From an uncultured Eubacterium sp. (GTDB lineage: Bacteria > Bacillota > Clostridia > Lachnospirales > Lachnospiraceae), in assembly GCA_947088865.1 (NCBI GenBank), contig CAMUHY010000010.1:54039-118038 (forward strand): a stretch of 64,000 nucleotides of DNA, written 5' to 3'. Position numbers and translations under genes: made by a program. The notes under the pieces were generated by a model. That model was given only the letters and a program-made list of their open reading frames with translations, was not told the DNA's origin and did no database searches. This document shows positions 26,483 through 34,869 of the stretch, piece by piece; positions within the stretch are counted from its first letter, which is position 1; the number at the start of each line of letters is the position of its first letter.

Positions 26483-27403
26483 TTACTTTACAATCTCTAA
26501 ATATCGGTCAAGACGCTCATCCACATACTCTGCAACGAGCAATATCATGTCATCCGCTTTTTTGTCACGATAAAATGCATCAAACGCATCATAATAGCGT
26601 TTACGGTCAGCAAACTTAACATTAATTGCAGGATAGCCATTACGGATAAGTTCAAGATTTAGAATCAAACGACCAGTTCTGCCATTGCCATCGATAAAGG
26701 GATGTATCCCTTCAAAGTCAAGATGAAAACGAGCAATGTGTTCAATTGGATGCATTGTCTTTTTTCGTTCTTCATTTAAGCTAAGCAACTCGTTTAGTTT
26801 TGGTTCTATAAGGTACGGCTGAACAGGCTGTGTATATGCACCGGCAATGGTAACAGGTATACGGCGATAGACGCCTTTATCTTGGGGTCTGTTCATTAGC
26901 ACCAACGAATGAATCGCTTTAATTTCAGTATCTCTTAATTTCGTTTTATTTTGTGCAATATCTTCAATATATAAGAATGCATCTCTGTGACCAACAGCTT
27001 CAAGATGGTCTTTCAATGGTTTGCAATCTATTGTCATTCCCTCAAGTACCATAGCCGTCTCTTTCAACGTAAGAGTATTACCCTCAATAGCATTTGAATT
27101 GTAGGTAAAATCAACCATAAATTCATCACGCAGACGCTGTGTTTCACCAGCAGTAAGCGGTCGCATACCATCTAGTTTTACTTTTTTTACATCTATGGCT
27201 GTTAAAATATCTGCAAATTTGCCACACTTTCTTTTGTTTGGCAATTTGCGTTTATCTAATGGTTTTTCTGTTTCGGCAGGTATCATATATAATTTGCCTT
27301 TTCGGATAACACCGTCAATTTCTCCATTGGCACAAAGCAGCCGAACACGGCGATTAGAAATACCCCATTTTTCTGCTGCCTGTGTAACTGTTAAATATTC
27401 CAT
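26483..27403 (-). CDS. Fic domain protein with N-terminal DNA-binding-like domain
   Basis: 306 aa. Residues ~1-45 look like a MerR/excisionase-type helix-turn-helix (VTQAAEKWGISNRRVRLLCANGEI). The Fic core has HPFIDGNGRTGR near residue 238, the complete HPFx(D/E)GNGRxxR active site for AMP transfer from ATP to a protein hydroxyl. An inhibitory motif, SNAIEGN near residue 100, matches (S/T)xxxE(G/N), so the protein should be self-inhibited. No separate antitoxin gene is next to it. Good AGGAGG site. Known of family: AMPylation of target proteins; the target here is unknown. Confidence 0.9.
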   Translation of the reverse strand: MEYLTVTQAAEKWGISNRRVRLLCANGEIDGVIRKGKLYMIPAETEKPLDKRKLPNKRKCGKFADILTAIDVKKVKLDGMRPLTAGETQRLRDEFMVDFTYNSNAIEGNTLTLKETAMVLEGMTIDCKPLKDHLEAVGHRDAFLYIEDIAQNKTKLRDTEIKAIHSLVLMNRPQDKGVYRRIPVTIAGAYTQPVQPYLIEPKLNELLSLNEERKKTMHPIEHIARFHLDFEGIHPFIDGNGRTGRLILNLELIRNGYPAINVKFADRKRYYDAFDAFYRDKKADDMILLVAEYVDERLDRYLEIVK

Positions 27404-27441
27404 CTTTTATACCTCCTATTTTGAGGGTAACAAAATACAAA

Positions 27442-27478
27442 TTTAGGGACACTTTCCTTATGGAGAATGCCCCTATGA
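27442..27478 (-). terminator. Terminator-like hairpin after the oxidoreductase-GDPD gene
   Basis: AGGGGCATTCTCC and GGAAAGTGTCCCT pair with an ATAA loop (one mismatch and wobbles) on the minus strand, between the stop at 27508 and the fic gene. An AT-rich stretch follows rather than a clean T run. Confidence 0.5.
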
Positions 27479-27507
27479 CCGTTTTTTTTATCCCTATATT
27501 TTTCACA

Positions 27508-29265
27508 CTAATCCATTTTATCCTCTAAATACACCTCAGGCACATTTGTAATAATATCTGTTGCACCATATAATTTATATCGGTCAAGATGTGTGTCTTT
27601 CAGTATTCTTCCATCATTAAAAAATGGTTCTTCCACATTCCATACACGCACAGGCATTTTAGAAAACTCTTTTGGCAGCACATATCCAAGTGAACCAATA
27701 TAAGGGTGAAGTGCGTCTGCACGTACTATCTTGGCATAAAGCATACAATCATCAAGCGTTTCTGCCAATATTCCCGTCTGTGCTGTCGGGTCTATTTTTT
27801 TAATCAAGTCTACCGATTCTGGTAAAAATGAAGAATATACAATATATTTTTCTAAATGATAAGACTTTACCAAATCACAAGTTTTTTGTTCAATTCCTTC
27901 ATATCTTACCACACTTGTTTTTAATTCAATATTTATCAACAATCCATTCTTTTCACAGTATGGTTTTAACAATTCCAAAACTTCTCTCAATGTTGGTATT
28001 GTGGTATATTGCTGGTCTCCTGCCTCAATTTTAAGCGCCTTTAAAGACTCTAAAGAGAAATCTTTTACATTTCCAGTGCCATTTGTAACTCTATCTACCG
28101 TTTCATCATGAATTACAACAATTTCGCCATCACTTGTCAACTGTACATCAAGCTCTATACCTGTTATACCAGATATCTTCGCTGCTGCCTCGAAAGCTTC
28201 TAATGTATTTTCGGGATATCTCATACTGCAGCCTCTATGCGCCCATATATCTGGCATTGGTATATCTTGCTCTTTTTGTTTACACTCTTCATTAGCGGTT
28301 TCCCACAAAGGCGTATTAAATGTCAAAAATTGTTCCATAATCTGCGCAGTTGTTACGCTTTCATTTTGTGATATCATTGGCAATTGATGTGTTGTATTAT
28401 TATTTTTATCCAGTATGGCTACAAGAAAAATTGCCAACTCATATTGAAGCCCTGTTCCCTCATATGGATAATTATATTCTTCTATGCGATTAGCATCCTC
28501 AAACCGTACCTGAAATGTTTTTGTCAGCCACCAAGGCGACTTTGCCAAAATATATCCATTTGTCCCCGTTACAACAAGCTGCCCTTCCGACTTTGCTCCA
28601 AGTCCAGTCTTAACCGTTGCCATAGCGTTATTGTATTCAATAAATGCTTTTGTATATGTGTCAACCCCGCCTATATTTCTCAACGATTTAAAAGAAATAT
28701 TTGTATAGTCTGTACCTAGCAGCTTTAACACTGGCAGCAGACCATATGTCCCAAACTCTAAAAAACTGCCATTATAAATAGGATTTGTATACTCTCTTGT
28801 ATTGGTTGGCGTCAATCTTGTAAAGGTTGCCTCAACATCAACAATCCTGCCTATTTTACCACTTTTTGCAATATTGATAAGCTCATTAAATCCTGGACAG
28901 TATGCCGTTTTTACTGCTTCCATAAGAACTAAATTTTTTCTTGAAGCCAACTCATACAATTCTACCGCTTCAACTTTTGATAACGCCATAGGCTTCTCAC
29001 ACAATACATGTTTACCATTTTCAAGCATCATCTTTGTATAATAATAATGTGTTTCATGTGGTGCAGCTATATATACACAATCAACGACTTCAATCAATTC
29101 CTCAAGCTGGTCTGTATAAATGTCCAATTTATATTTTCGACCAAACTTTTCTGCACTTTCTCCATGTGGATTGTATACACAAACAACTTCTACATCAAGA
29201 CCATCAACGGCTGTTTCTATAAATCTGCTTGCGATTCTTCCTGTTCCAATAATACCTAATCTCAT
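27508..29265 (-). CDS. Gfo/Idh/MocA oxidoreductase fused to glycerophosphodiester phosphodiesterase domain
   Basis: About 585 aa. Residues ~1-330 are a Gfo/Idh/MocA oxidoreductase (MRLGIIGTGRIASRF, then CEKPMALSK with the conserved Lys, MEAVKTAYCPGF). Residues ~345-585 are a GDPD domain: WAHRGCSMRYPENTLEAF, IELDVQLTSDGEIVVIHDETVDR, the metal and catalytic set (HR, E.D, H). The first domain is very similar to the C-terminal domain of the protein encoded upstream. GDPD enzymes cleave glycerophosphodiesters. Start chosen at the ATG before the Rossmann strand; ATG at 29277 or the frame start at 29304 are alternatives. Last gene of the cassette 27508-32635; I infer recycling or trimming of a phospho-polyol. 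Confidence 0.85.
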   Translation of the reverse strand: MRLGIIGTGRIASRFIETAVDGLDVEVVCVYNPHGESAEKFGRKYKLDIYTDQLEELIEVVDCVYIAAPHETHYYYTKMMLENGKHVLCEKPMALSKVEAVELYELASRKNLVLMEAVKTAYCPGFNELINIAKSGKIGRIVDVEATFTRLTPTNTREYTNPIYNGSFLEFGTYGLLPVLKLLGTDYTNISFKSLRNIGGVDTYTKAFIEYNNAMATVKTGLGAKSEGQLVVTGTNGYILAKSPWWLTKTFQVRFEDANRIEEYNYPYEGTGLQYELAIFLVAILDKNNNTTHQLPMISQNESVTTAQIMEQFLTFNTPLWETANEECKQKEQDIPMPDIWAHRGCSMRYPENTLEAFEAAAKISGITGIELDVQLTSDGEIVVIHDETVDRVTNGTGNVKDFSLESLKALKIEAGDQQYTTIPTLREVLELLKPYCEKNGLLINIELKTSVVRYEGIEQKTCDLVKSYHLEKYIVYSSFLPESVDLIKKIDPTAQTGILAETLDDCMLYAKIVRADALHPYIGSLGYVLPKEFSKMPVRVWNVEEPFFNDGRILKDTHLDRYKLYGATDIITNVPEVYLEDKMD

Positions 29266-29330
29266 ACAAATCACCATGCCTTTCCAACTGCCTACAAACG
29301 GCAAACGGCTTGTTTTTTATAATCATAAAC

Positions 29331-30674
29331 TTATTTCATATCTCTTCTTTTCGCCATAAATTTCTCTATAAAATCAGACATAGCAATGGACTCCTGTGCT
29401 GTAAGCTTATAATCTTTTTTGTCTGTTCCATTAATTTTTGATATAAAATCGCCTATTTCATACCTTAAGCCATCACCCTGAAATGTAGGTTCATAATGTT
29501 CTACTTTGTTTGCATCTTCATATCGTACATCAAATTGCCTCATAAGCCACCATGGCGACGGTGCAACAATATATCCTTTTGTTCCTGATACAACCAATTG
29601 CCCCTCTGTCTTAACACCCACTCCTGTCTTTATCGTGGCAAAACTCTTTGGATATTTTATATTAACTTTTGTGTAGATATCTAATCCCTTTTCATTTGTA
29701 ATACTATCTATACGCATATCAATATAATCTGTCCCCAACAATTTAATAATAGGAAGCAGCGTGCTTGGACCAAATTCAAGAAATGCACCTCCATAAAGTT
29801 CATCGGTCATCTCTCTTGAATCAGGGTCTGCCAATCTTGTAAAACAAGCTTCAACATCGCAAATTTCACCAATCTTTCCACTCTTAGCCACATTGATAAG
29901 CTGCTGAAATCCTGGACAATATGCTGCTTTAATTGCTTCCATAAGCACTACGCCTTTTTTGCTTGCCTGCTCATAAAGTTCAACGCTCTCAACTCTTGTA
30001 AAGGCTAATGGCTTTTCACTCAACACGTGTTTTTTATTATAAATTGCCTTTTTAGCATACATATAATGTGTTTCATTAGGTGATGCAATATAAACAGCAT
30101 CGACATACTTAAGAAATTCATCATAATCTTCTGTAAACACTTTTATTTCATGTTTTTTCTGAAACTTCTCTGCACTTTTTTTATCTGGATTATAAGCGCA
30201 CTCAATAGAAAGTCCACTGACATATTTTGACTCTGCTATAAATCGAGGCGCAATTCTGCCTGTTCCAATTATCCCAACACGGACAATATCAAATTTACTG
30301 GAACGAAGCATTGTTGATGATACATTTGGTGTCCTGTCTAAATAAACAACATCACAATAGGCTTTCAGATAATCAAAAGCACCTTCCCAATCAGAACCAA
30401 GTGTAAATATATCAACACCATATTTTTGTATATCTTCTATCTTTTGTCCATCATGGTCTTCCACGATAATCATATCAGCAAAGCCTGTCTTTTTTACATT
30501 TTCAATTCTATCCATAATAGGGTCAATAACATTAACCTTTCCTCTGGATTCGTCAAAATGTTCTGTTGTAACGCCTACTATCAAATAATCACCAAGCTGT
30601 TTTGCTCTCTTTAATAGATTATAATGTCCTTGATGAAATAAGTCATATGTTCCGTATGTTATTACTTTTTTCAT
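29331..30674 (-). CDS. TagD-like cytidylyltransferase fused to Gfo/Idh/MocA oxidoreductase
   Basis: 447 aa. Residues ~1-130 are close to TagD, CTP:glycerol-3-phosphate cytidylyltransferase: VITYGTYDLFHQGHYNLL with HxGH, GSDWEGAFDYL, and YLDRTPNVSST, the RTxGxST-like motif. Residues ~133-447 are a Gfo/Idh/MocA oxidoreductase (VGIIGTGRIAPRF, SEKPLAFTR, EAIKAAYCPGF). The protein should join a phosphorylated polyol to CMP, and the second domain may make that polyol by reduction. Its ATG overlaps the stop of the LicD gene (ATGA), so the two are coupled. CDP-glycerol is the default guess; other polyols are possible. Confidence 0.85.
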   Translation of the reverse strand: MKKVITYGTYDLFHQGHYNLLKRAKQLGDYLIVGVTTEHFDESRGKVNVIDPIMDRIENVKKTGFADMIIVEDHDGQKIEDIQKYGVDIFTLGSDWEGAFDYLKAYCDVVYLDRTPNVSSTMLRSSKFDIVRVGIIGTGRIAPRFIAESKYVSGLSIECAYNPDKKSAEKFQKKHEIKVFTEDYDEFLKYVDAVYIASPNETHYMYAKKAIYNKKHVLSEKPLAFTRVESVELYEQASKKGVVLMEAIKAAYCPGFQQLINVAKSGKIGEICDVEACFTRLADPDSREMTDELYGGAFLEFGPSTLLPIIKLLGTDYIDMRIDSITNEKGLDIYTKVNIKYPKSFATIKTGVGVKTEGQLVVSGTKGYIVAPSPWWLMRQFDVRYEDANKVEHYEPTFQGDGLRYEIGDFISKINGTDKKDYKLTAQESIAMSDFIEKFMAKRRDMK

Positions 30675-31585
30675 GTCAATTTTAACTCCTCTAACACTAC
30701 TTGAAGCTGTTTTCTATAAAATGGATATTGATGAGAACCCCCTCCCATAATTGGGGTCATATAATCTTCTCCATATTTTTGTATCAAAATTTTTTCAGCG
30801 CCTACGGGTATTGGTATTTCTGTATATTCAAACGGAACATATACTGCACTGTCATAATATTCCTTTGGATAGACGTCGTCAGGTCTTGCCCCTGCATGGT
30901 CTGGCATAAGTGCAATATGTGTTGCTTCCTCTTCTGTATACATCATACACAATCGCTCACTGATTTTAAATAATTGTCGGTCATATGGAATATCATCTCT
31001 TATAGGTACATTGCACATATCTAGTATTTCTTTTGTCATATTTCTTTTTTCTTCCTGCGTTGCATTTTCCATACTATTTAAGTTGCCAGCAGTGATGCCT
31101 GCTATTCGTATCATTTCGCATTGAAGTTCATCTTCTTCTTTTGTCGGTGCAACATAATCCAAAGGAAATATATCTAAACCTATTACATAAGGGCATCCAT
31201 GAAACTTTTTTAAATGTTCTGGGTCATAATTTACACTTCGTCCATTAATAATCCTGCTAAGCATATGATTCCAGCCATCATCCGAATGCAAATTAACAAT
31301 TTCATATTCGCCTTTTAACTCTTCTTTTGCAATCTGACAAAAACGTATATAATCCTTTCTTTTCATTGTTATATCCATATCGTCATCCCAAGGAACAAAC
31401 CCTTTATGTCTGACTGCTCCAAGCAATGTCCCCCAATCTGCAAAATATTGTATATTATGCTTTTTACATAAATTATCTACAACATTTAATACTTCTAATT
31501 GGGCTGCCCATACTTTTTTCATCATTGTCTCTATATAAAAACCTTCTCGTATCTCACCCTTTAAAAAACCCTCTGGTATATTCAT
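30671..31585 (-). CDS. LicD family phosphotransferase
   Basis: 304 aa with YFADWGTLLGAVRHKG and PWDDDMDITMKR, the LicD core and metal-binding acids, and CPYVIGLDIFPLDY. Closest relative in the window is 19500-20405. The frame extends to a TTG at 31606, but ATG at 31585 follows AAAGGG by eleven bases; the short version aligns better with the paralogue. It ends in an ATGA overlap with the cytidylyltransferase gene. This pairing fits LicD taking a phospho-alcohol from the CDP donor made next door and placing it on a glycan. Human FKTN and FKRP, of the same fold, use CDP-ribitol. Confidence 0.85.
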   Translation of the reverse strand: MNIPEGFLKGEIREGFYIETMMKKVWAAQLEVLNVVDNLCKKHNIQYFADWGTLLGAVRHKGFVPWDDDMDITMKRKDYIRFCQIAKEELKGEYEIVNLHSDDGWNHMLSRIINGRSVNYDPEHLKKFHGCPYVIGLDIFPLDYVAPTKEEDELQCEMIRIAGITAGNLNSMENATQEEKRNMTKEILDMCNVPIRDDIPYDRQLFKISERLCMMYTEEEATHIALMPDHAGARPDDVYPKEYYDSAVYVPFEYTEIPIPVGAEKILIQKYGEDYMTPIMGGGSHQYPFYRKQLQVVLEELKLT

Positions 31586-31606
31586 CACTCCACAAACCCT
31601 TTCCAA

Positions 31607-32635
31607 CTATTTTATTGTCATTTCTTGTTCAATATAATTTTCTAATAAACGTTCTGTCATGCCCGACTTAGAAAGTTTATATAATTTCATCTGTTTTGGT
31701 ATTAAATATTCATATATCGATTTATCATAATCAAAAACTTCACTTTTTACAACATTAAATAACTCTTTATATAATTCAAAACTAATATGTTGTTCTCTGC
31801 ATTTTAAAAAGTATAGTGTCTCATAAAAATATGTATGAAGAAAATACAACTTAATCTCTTCATAAAATCGTTGAAAATAATCTTGCTTTTTTACAAATTC
31901 CCAAGTCAATAATTGTACTTTTGCATGTTGTTTCACGGTATTTTCATCTTTCATATCTTTTCTCATAGTACCGCTCATATTTTGACGATACATATAAAAT
32001 GCATCTTCCATTGTCACTATTTTGTGTACTTTAAACAACAATGGATATACAAACAATGGTTCTTCATAAATCACATGCTCTGCAAATAAAACGCCTGCTT
32101 CTTTAACAAGAGAGGTCTTATATAACTTATTCCAACAGCCATAATCCACTTTTTCCTCAATCAGTATTGATTTACGCTCTGCATCATTATTTATTTCTAA
32201 AATCTCATCTTTTACAGGCTTTTTACAAAATACTTTTACTTCATTATTATAACAATAAAAATAGTTAAATTGCAATATATCCGCATTATATTTTTTAGCT
32301 TGATGATAGGTTTTTTCACACATCGAAATATCAATCCAATCATCTGAATCAACAAATGCTATATATTCACCAGATGCATATTTTAACCCTTCATTTCTTG
32401 CTCCGCCTTGTCTTTTATTCTCTGGTAAATCAATAATAATAACGGATTCTGGATATACCTTTTCAATTTGCTGCAACATATTCCATGTTTGTCCATTATC
32501 AGTAGAGGCATCATTGACAAATATAAGCTCTAAATGTTCAATACCTATTGTCTGATTTGCTAATGATAAAAAACATTGCGGCAGCCATTGAACTGCATTA
32601 TAACAAGGTACGATTACACTAATTTTCTTTGACAT
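31607..32635 (-). CDS. Glycosyltransferase family 2
   Basis: 342 aa. GT-A fold start KISVIVPCYNAVQWL, FVNDASTDNG, and the metal-binding FVDSDDWI near residue 95; TagF/WcaA-like C-terminal extension of ~150 residues without a recognised domain. It leads the cassette with LicD and the two fusion proteins and follows the flagellin terminator. AGGAA seven bases before the ATG. Cytoplasmic or membrane-peripheral. It should add the sugar that later carries the phospho-group, perhaps on flagellin or on a wall glycan; this is inference from position only. Confidence 0.85.
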   Translation of the reverse strand: MSKKISVIVPCYNAVQWLPQCFLSLANQTIGIEHLELIFVNDASTDNGQTWNMLQQIEKVYPESVIIIDLPENKRQGGARNEGLKYASGEYIAFVDSDDWIDISMCEKTYHQAKKYNADILQFNYFYCYNNEVKVFCKKPVKDEILEINNDAERKSILIEEKVDYGCWNKLYKTSLVKEAGVLFAEHVIYEEPLFVYPLLFKVHKIVTMEDAFYMYRQNMSGTMRKDMKDENTVKQHAKVQLLTWEFVKKQDYFQRFYEEIKLYFLHTYFYETLYFLKCREQHISFELYKELFNVVKSEVFDYDKSIYEYLIPKQMKLYKLSKSGMTERLLENYIEQEMTIK

Positions 32636-32712
32636 AACATAATTCCTATTCCATTACCATTTCTTTAAAATAATAAAATCGATATAGTATGATTTATTGT
32701 CATACATTAAGA

Positions 32713-32737
32713 AAAGGCTGGCTAAAAGCCAGCCTTT
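32713..32737 (-). terminator. Intrinsic terminator of the distal flagellin gene
   Basis: Perfect ten-base stem AAAGGCTGGC / GCCAGCCTTT with a five-base loop, then TCTTAA on the minus strand. It begins 13 bases after the flagellin stop and separates flagellin from the glycosyltransferase cassette. Confidence 0.9.
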
Positions 32738-32750
32738 GAATCTTAATATA

Positions 32751-33563
32751 TTACTGAAGGAGTGAAAGAACACCTTGTGTCTGCTGATTAGCTTGAGTAA
32801 GCATTGATTGACCTGCTTGAGCAAGAATATTGTTCTTGCTGTATTCAACCATCTCCTCTGCCATATCTGTATCACGAATACGTGACTCAGCAGCTGATGT
32901 ATTCTCACTTGATGTATCAAGGTTGTTAATTGTATGCTCAAGTCTGTTCTGAATAGCACCCAATTTAGAACGCTGTTTTGATACCTTCTCAATAGCTGCC
33001 TGAACAGCTTTCATTGCAGCACCAGCAATTGAGAATGAACTTACCTTCAATCCACTTACTCCCAATGAAGCTGCATCCATATTACTGATAGAAATTGAAA
33101 TTCCTTGTCCTGAAATAGCACCAACTTGAAGATTCTTGCCAATAAATGTACCATCTAACAAATTCATTGTATTGAACTGTGTTGTTGACTGGATTCTGTT
33201 AATCTCGCTTGTAAGCTGATTAATCTCTTGTTGAATAGCATCTCTATCTGTTGAAGTATTTGTATCGTTAGCTGCCTGTGTAGCAAGCTCATTCATTCTT
33301 TGCAAAATTGCATGTGCTTCATTCAAAGCACCTTCAGCTACCTGAATAAGAGAAATACCATCTTGTGCATTAGCTGATGCTCTATCAAGACCTCTAATCT
33401 GGCTTCTCATCTTCTCTGAAATAGCAAGACCTGCGGCATCATCTGCTGCTCTGTTAATCTTAAATCCTGATGACAACTTCTCTGTTGCTCCTGCTTGAGC
33501 ATCTGTTATTATACCTAATTGCCTATTTGTATTCATTGCTGACAAATTGTGTTGTACTACCAT
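32751..33563 (-). CDS. hag: Flagellin
   Basis: 270 aa, a short flagellin consisting almost only of the D0 and D1 regions. N-terminus VVQHNLSAMNTNRQLG and C-terminus RIRDTDMAEEMVEYSKNNILAQAG...VLSLLQ are the secretion and polymerisation parts. NRAADDAAGLAISEKMR is highly conserved. It is about as long as, and very similar to, the neighbour at 33916-34728. It has its own sigma-D promoter (33650-33676), AAGGAGG, and terminator, so it is a single-gene unit. Exported by the flagellar type III system; FliS and FliW partners are encoded nearby. Confidence 0.95.
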   Translation of the reverse strand: MVVQHNLSAMNTNRQLGIITDAQAGATEKLSSGFKINRAADDAAGLAISEKMRSQIRGLDRASANAQDGISLIQVAEGALNEAHAILQRMNELATQAANDTNTSTDRDAIQQEINQLTSEINRIQSTTQFNTMNLLDGTFIGKNLQVGAISGQGISISISNMDAASLGVSGLKVSSFSIAGAAMKAVQAAIEKVSKQRSKLGAIQNRLEHTINNLDTSSENTSAAESRIRDTDMAEEMVEYSKNNILAQAGQSMLTQANQQTQGVLSLLQ

Positions 33564-33649
33564 AATTTTTTTCCTCCTTGAAAATCATCCACATAAAATA
33601 TTAGGCGATATCATCATCCATAATTTTTATTACCACCTACTTAAGCTAT

Positions 33650-33676
33650 ATATCGGAGCGTTTTTTTTAATTCTTA
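33650..33676 (-). promoter_or_regulatory. Sigma-D promoter of the distal flagellin gene
   Basis: TAAG, 16 bp, CCGATAT on the minus strand. The leader of about 80 bases contains two GGATGAT segments and AAGGAGG; GGA-type sites are what CsrA binds, as in the hag leader of Bacillus. The rest of the 352-base gap holds the terminator of the other flagellin gene and AT-rich sequence. Confidence 0.85.
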
Positions 33677-33867
33677 ACCTTTTTTTCATTTTTTTATTAA
33701 AATAATTCACCTTTTATGTAAAAATATAAAATTTTATTCCGCAGACTTTATATTTTACAAGTTATATATTCTCTTTCATAGGTATTGCACTATCACCTCA
33801 CCGTTATGATAACACACCTACAAGAAAAAGTACAGCAAATACAATATTTTCTAAAATAAATTTACAG

Positions 33868-33897
33868 AAAAAAGTTCCGCCAAAGCGGAACCTCTTT
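33868..33897 (-). terminator. Intrinsic terminator of the proximal flagellin gene
   Basis: Stem GTTCCGC / GCGGAAC with a four-base loop, then TTTTTT on the minus strand, directly after the flagellin stop. Confidence 0.9.
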
Positions 33898-33915
33898 TCC
33901 CTATAGTAGTATTGA

Positions 33916-34728
33916 TTAACCGAGAAGTGAAAGAACGCCTTGGTTAGACTGATTAGCCTGTGCAAGCATTGACTGTCCAGCCTGTGCAAGAATGTTGTTC
34001 TTGCTGTATTCAACCATCTCATCAGCCATATCTGTATCACGAATACGTGACTCAGCAGCCTGTGTATTCTCACTAGCTGTATCAAGGTTGTTAATTGTAT
34101 GCTCAAGTCTGTTCTGAAGAGCACCCAACTTAGAACGCTGTGTAGATACTAATTCAATAGCTGCCTGAACAGCTTTCATTGCAGCACCAGCACTAGTAAA
34201 TGAGCTTACACTCAAACCACTTACGCCCAATGATGTTGCATCCATATTGCTGATAGAAATACCAATCTTCTGACCTGAAAGCAAACCAACCTGAAGATTC
34301 TTGCTTGTAAAGCTACCATCTAACAAGTTCATTGTATTGAACTGTGTTGTAGATTGGATTCTGTTGATTTCGCTTGTAAGCTGATTAATTTCTTGTTGGA
34401 TAGCTGTTCTATCAGTTGAAGTATTCGTATCGTTAGCTGCTTGTGTAGCAAGCTCGTTCATTCTTTGTAAGATTGCATGAGTCTCATTCAAAGCACCTTC
34501 AGCTACTTGAATAAGAGAGATACCATTCTGTGCATTGTCAGATGCCTTATTAAGACCTCTGATTGCATATCTCATCTTCTCTGAAATTGAAAGACCTGCT
34601 GCATCATCACCTGCACGATTTACTCTGTAACCTGATGATAACTTCTCTGTTGCCTTAGCCTGGCTTCCTTGTACCATACCAAGCTGTCTACTTGTGTTCA
34701 TTGCTGTTAGATTATGTTGTACTACCAT
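33916..34728 (-). CDS. hag: Flagellin
   Basis: 270 aa with the same layout as its neighbour: VVQHNLTAMNTSRQLGM at the start, RAGDDAAGLSISEKMRYAIRG, and NNILAQAGQSMLAQANQ near the end. Differences from the other copy are spread over the central region (residues ~140-190). The frame runs to 34770, but AAGGAGG eight bases before the ATG at 34728 sets the start and makes both flagellins the same length. Own sigma-D promoter. Both flagellins may form one mixed filament. Ser/Thr residues in the short middle part could carry the glycans made by nearby genes. Confidence 0.95.
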   Translation of the reverse strand: MVVQHNLTAMNTSRQLGMVQGSQAKATEKLSSGYRVNRAGDDAAGLSISEKMRYAIRGLNKASDNAQNGISLIQVAEGALNETHAILQRMNELATQAANDTNTSTDRTAIQQEINQLTSEINRIQSTTQFNTMNLLDGSFTSKNLQVGLLSGQKIGISISNMDATSLGVSGLSVSSFTSAGAAMKAVQAAIELVSTQRSKLGALQNRLEHTINNLDTASENTQAAESRIRDTDMADEMVEYSKNNILAQAGQSMLAQANQSNQGVLSLLG

Positions 34729-34754
34729 ATGTTTTTCCTCCTTGAAAATTATTC

Positions 34755-34770
34755 GTGGCTTCCCTTCCAC
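34755..34770 (-). promoter_or_regulatory. Small hairpin with GGA loop in flagellin leader, possible CsrA site
   Basis: GTGG-AAGGGAAG-CCAC on the minus strand, 11 bases before AAGGAGG of the flagellin gene. A GGA/GGGA in a short hairpin loop near the ribosome site is typical of CsrA-controlled leaders. CsrA and its antagonist FliW are encoded in this cluster. Confidence 0.45.
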
Positions 34771-34811
34771 TTAATTTTTTAATATTGCAACTTTTGTTGC
34801 TTGCATTTATT

Positions 34812-34837
34812 ATATCGGATAAAGTTTTATAAACTTA
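34812..34837 (-). promoter_or_regulatory. Sigma-D promoter of the proximal flagellin gene
   Basis: TAAG, 15 bp, CCGATAT on the minus strand, close to the ideal spacing and sequence. Confidence 0.9.
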
Positions 34838-34869
34838 ACCGTTATAATTAAAAAAATTTAAAATAATAT

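Noticed and set aside
26483-27403. Fic protein as a toxin-antitoxin pair
   Set aside because: No FicA-like or other small antitoxin gene next to it; the inhibitory motif is inside the protein.
18341-30674. LicD plus cytidylyltransferase as a phosphocholine pathway
   Set aside because: No choline kinase or choline transporter is present, and the cytidylyltransferase is TagD-like rather than LicC-like, so choline is not the favoured group.
32654-34124. Minus-strand frames of 112 and 106 aa overlapping both flagellin 3' ends
   Set aside because: They are shifted-frame reads of the two similar flagellin genes; their similarity to each other comes from the flagellins.
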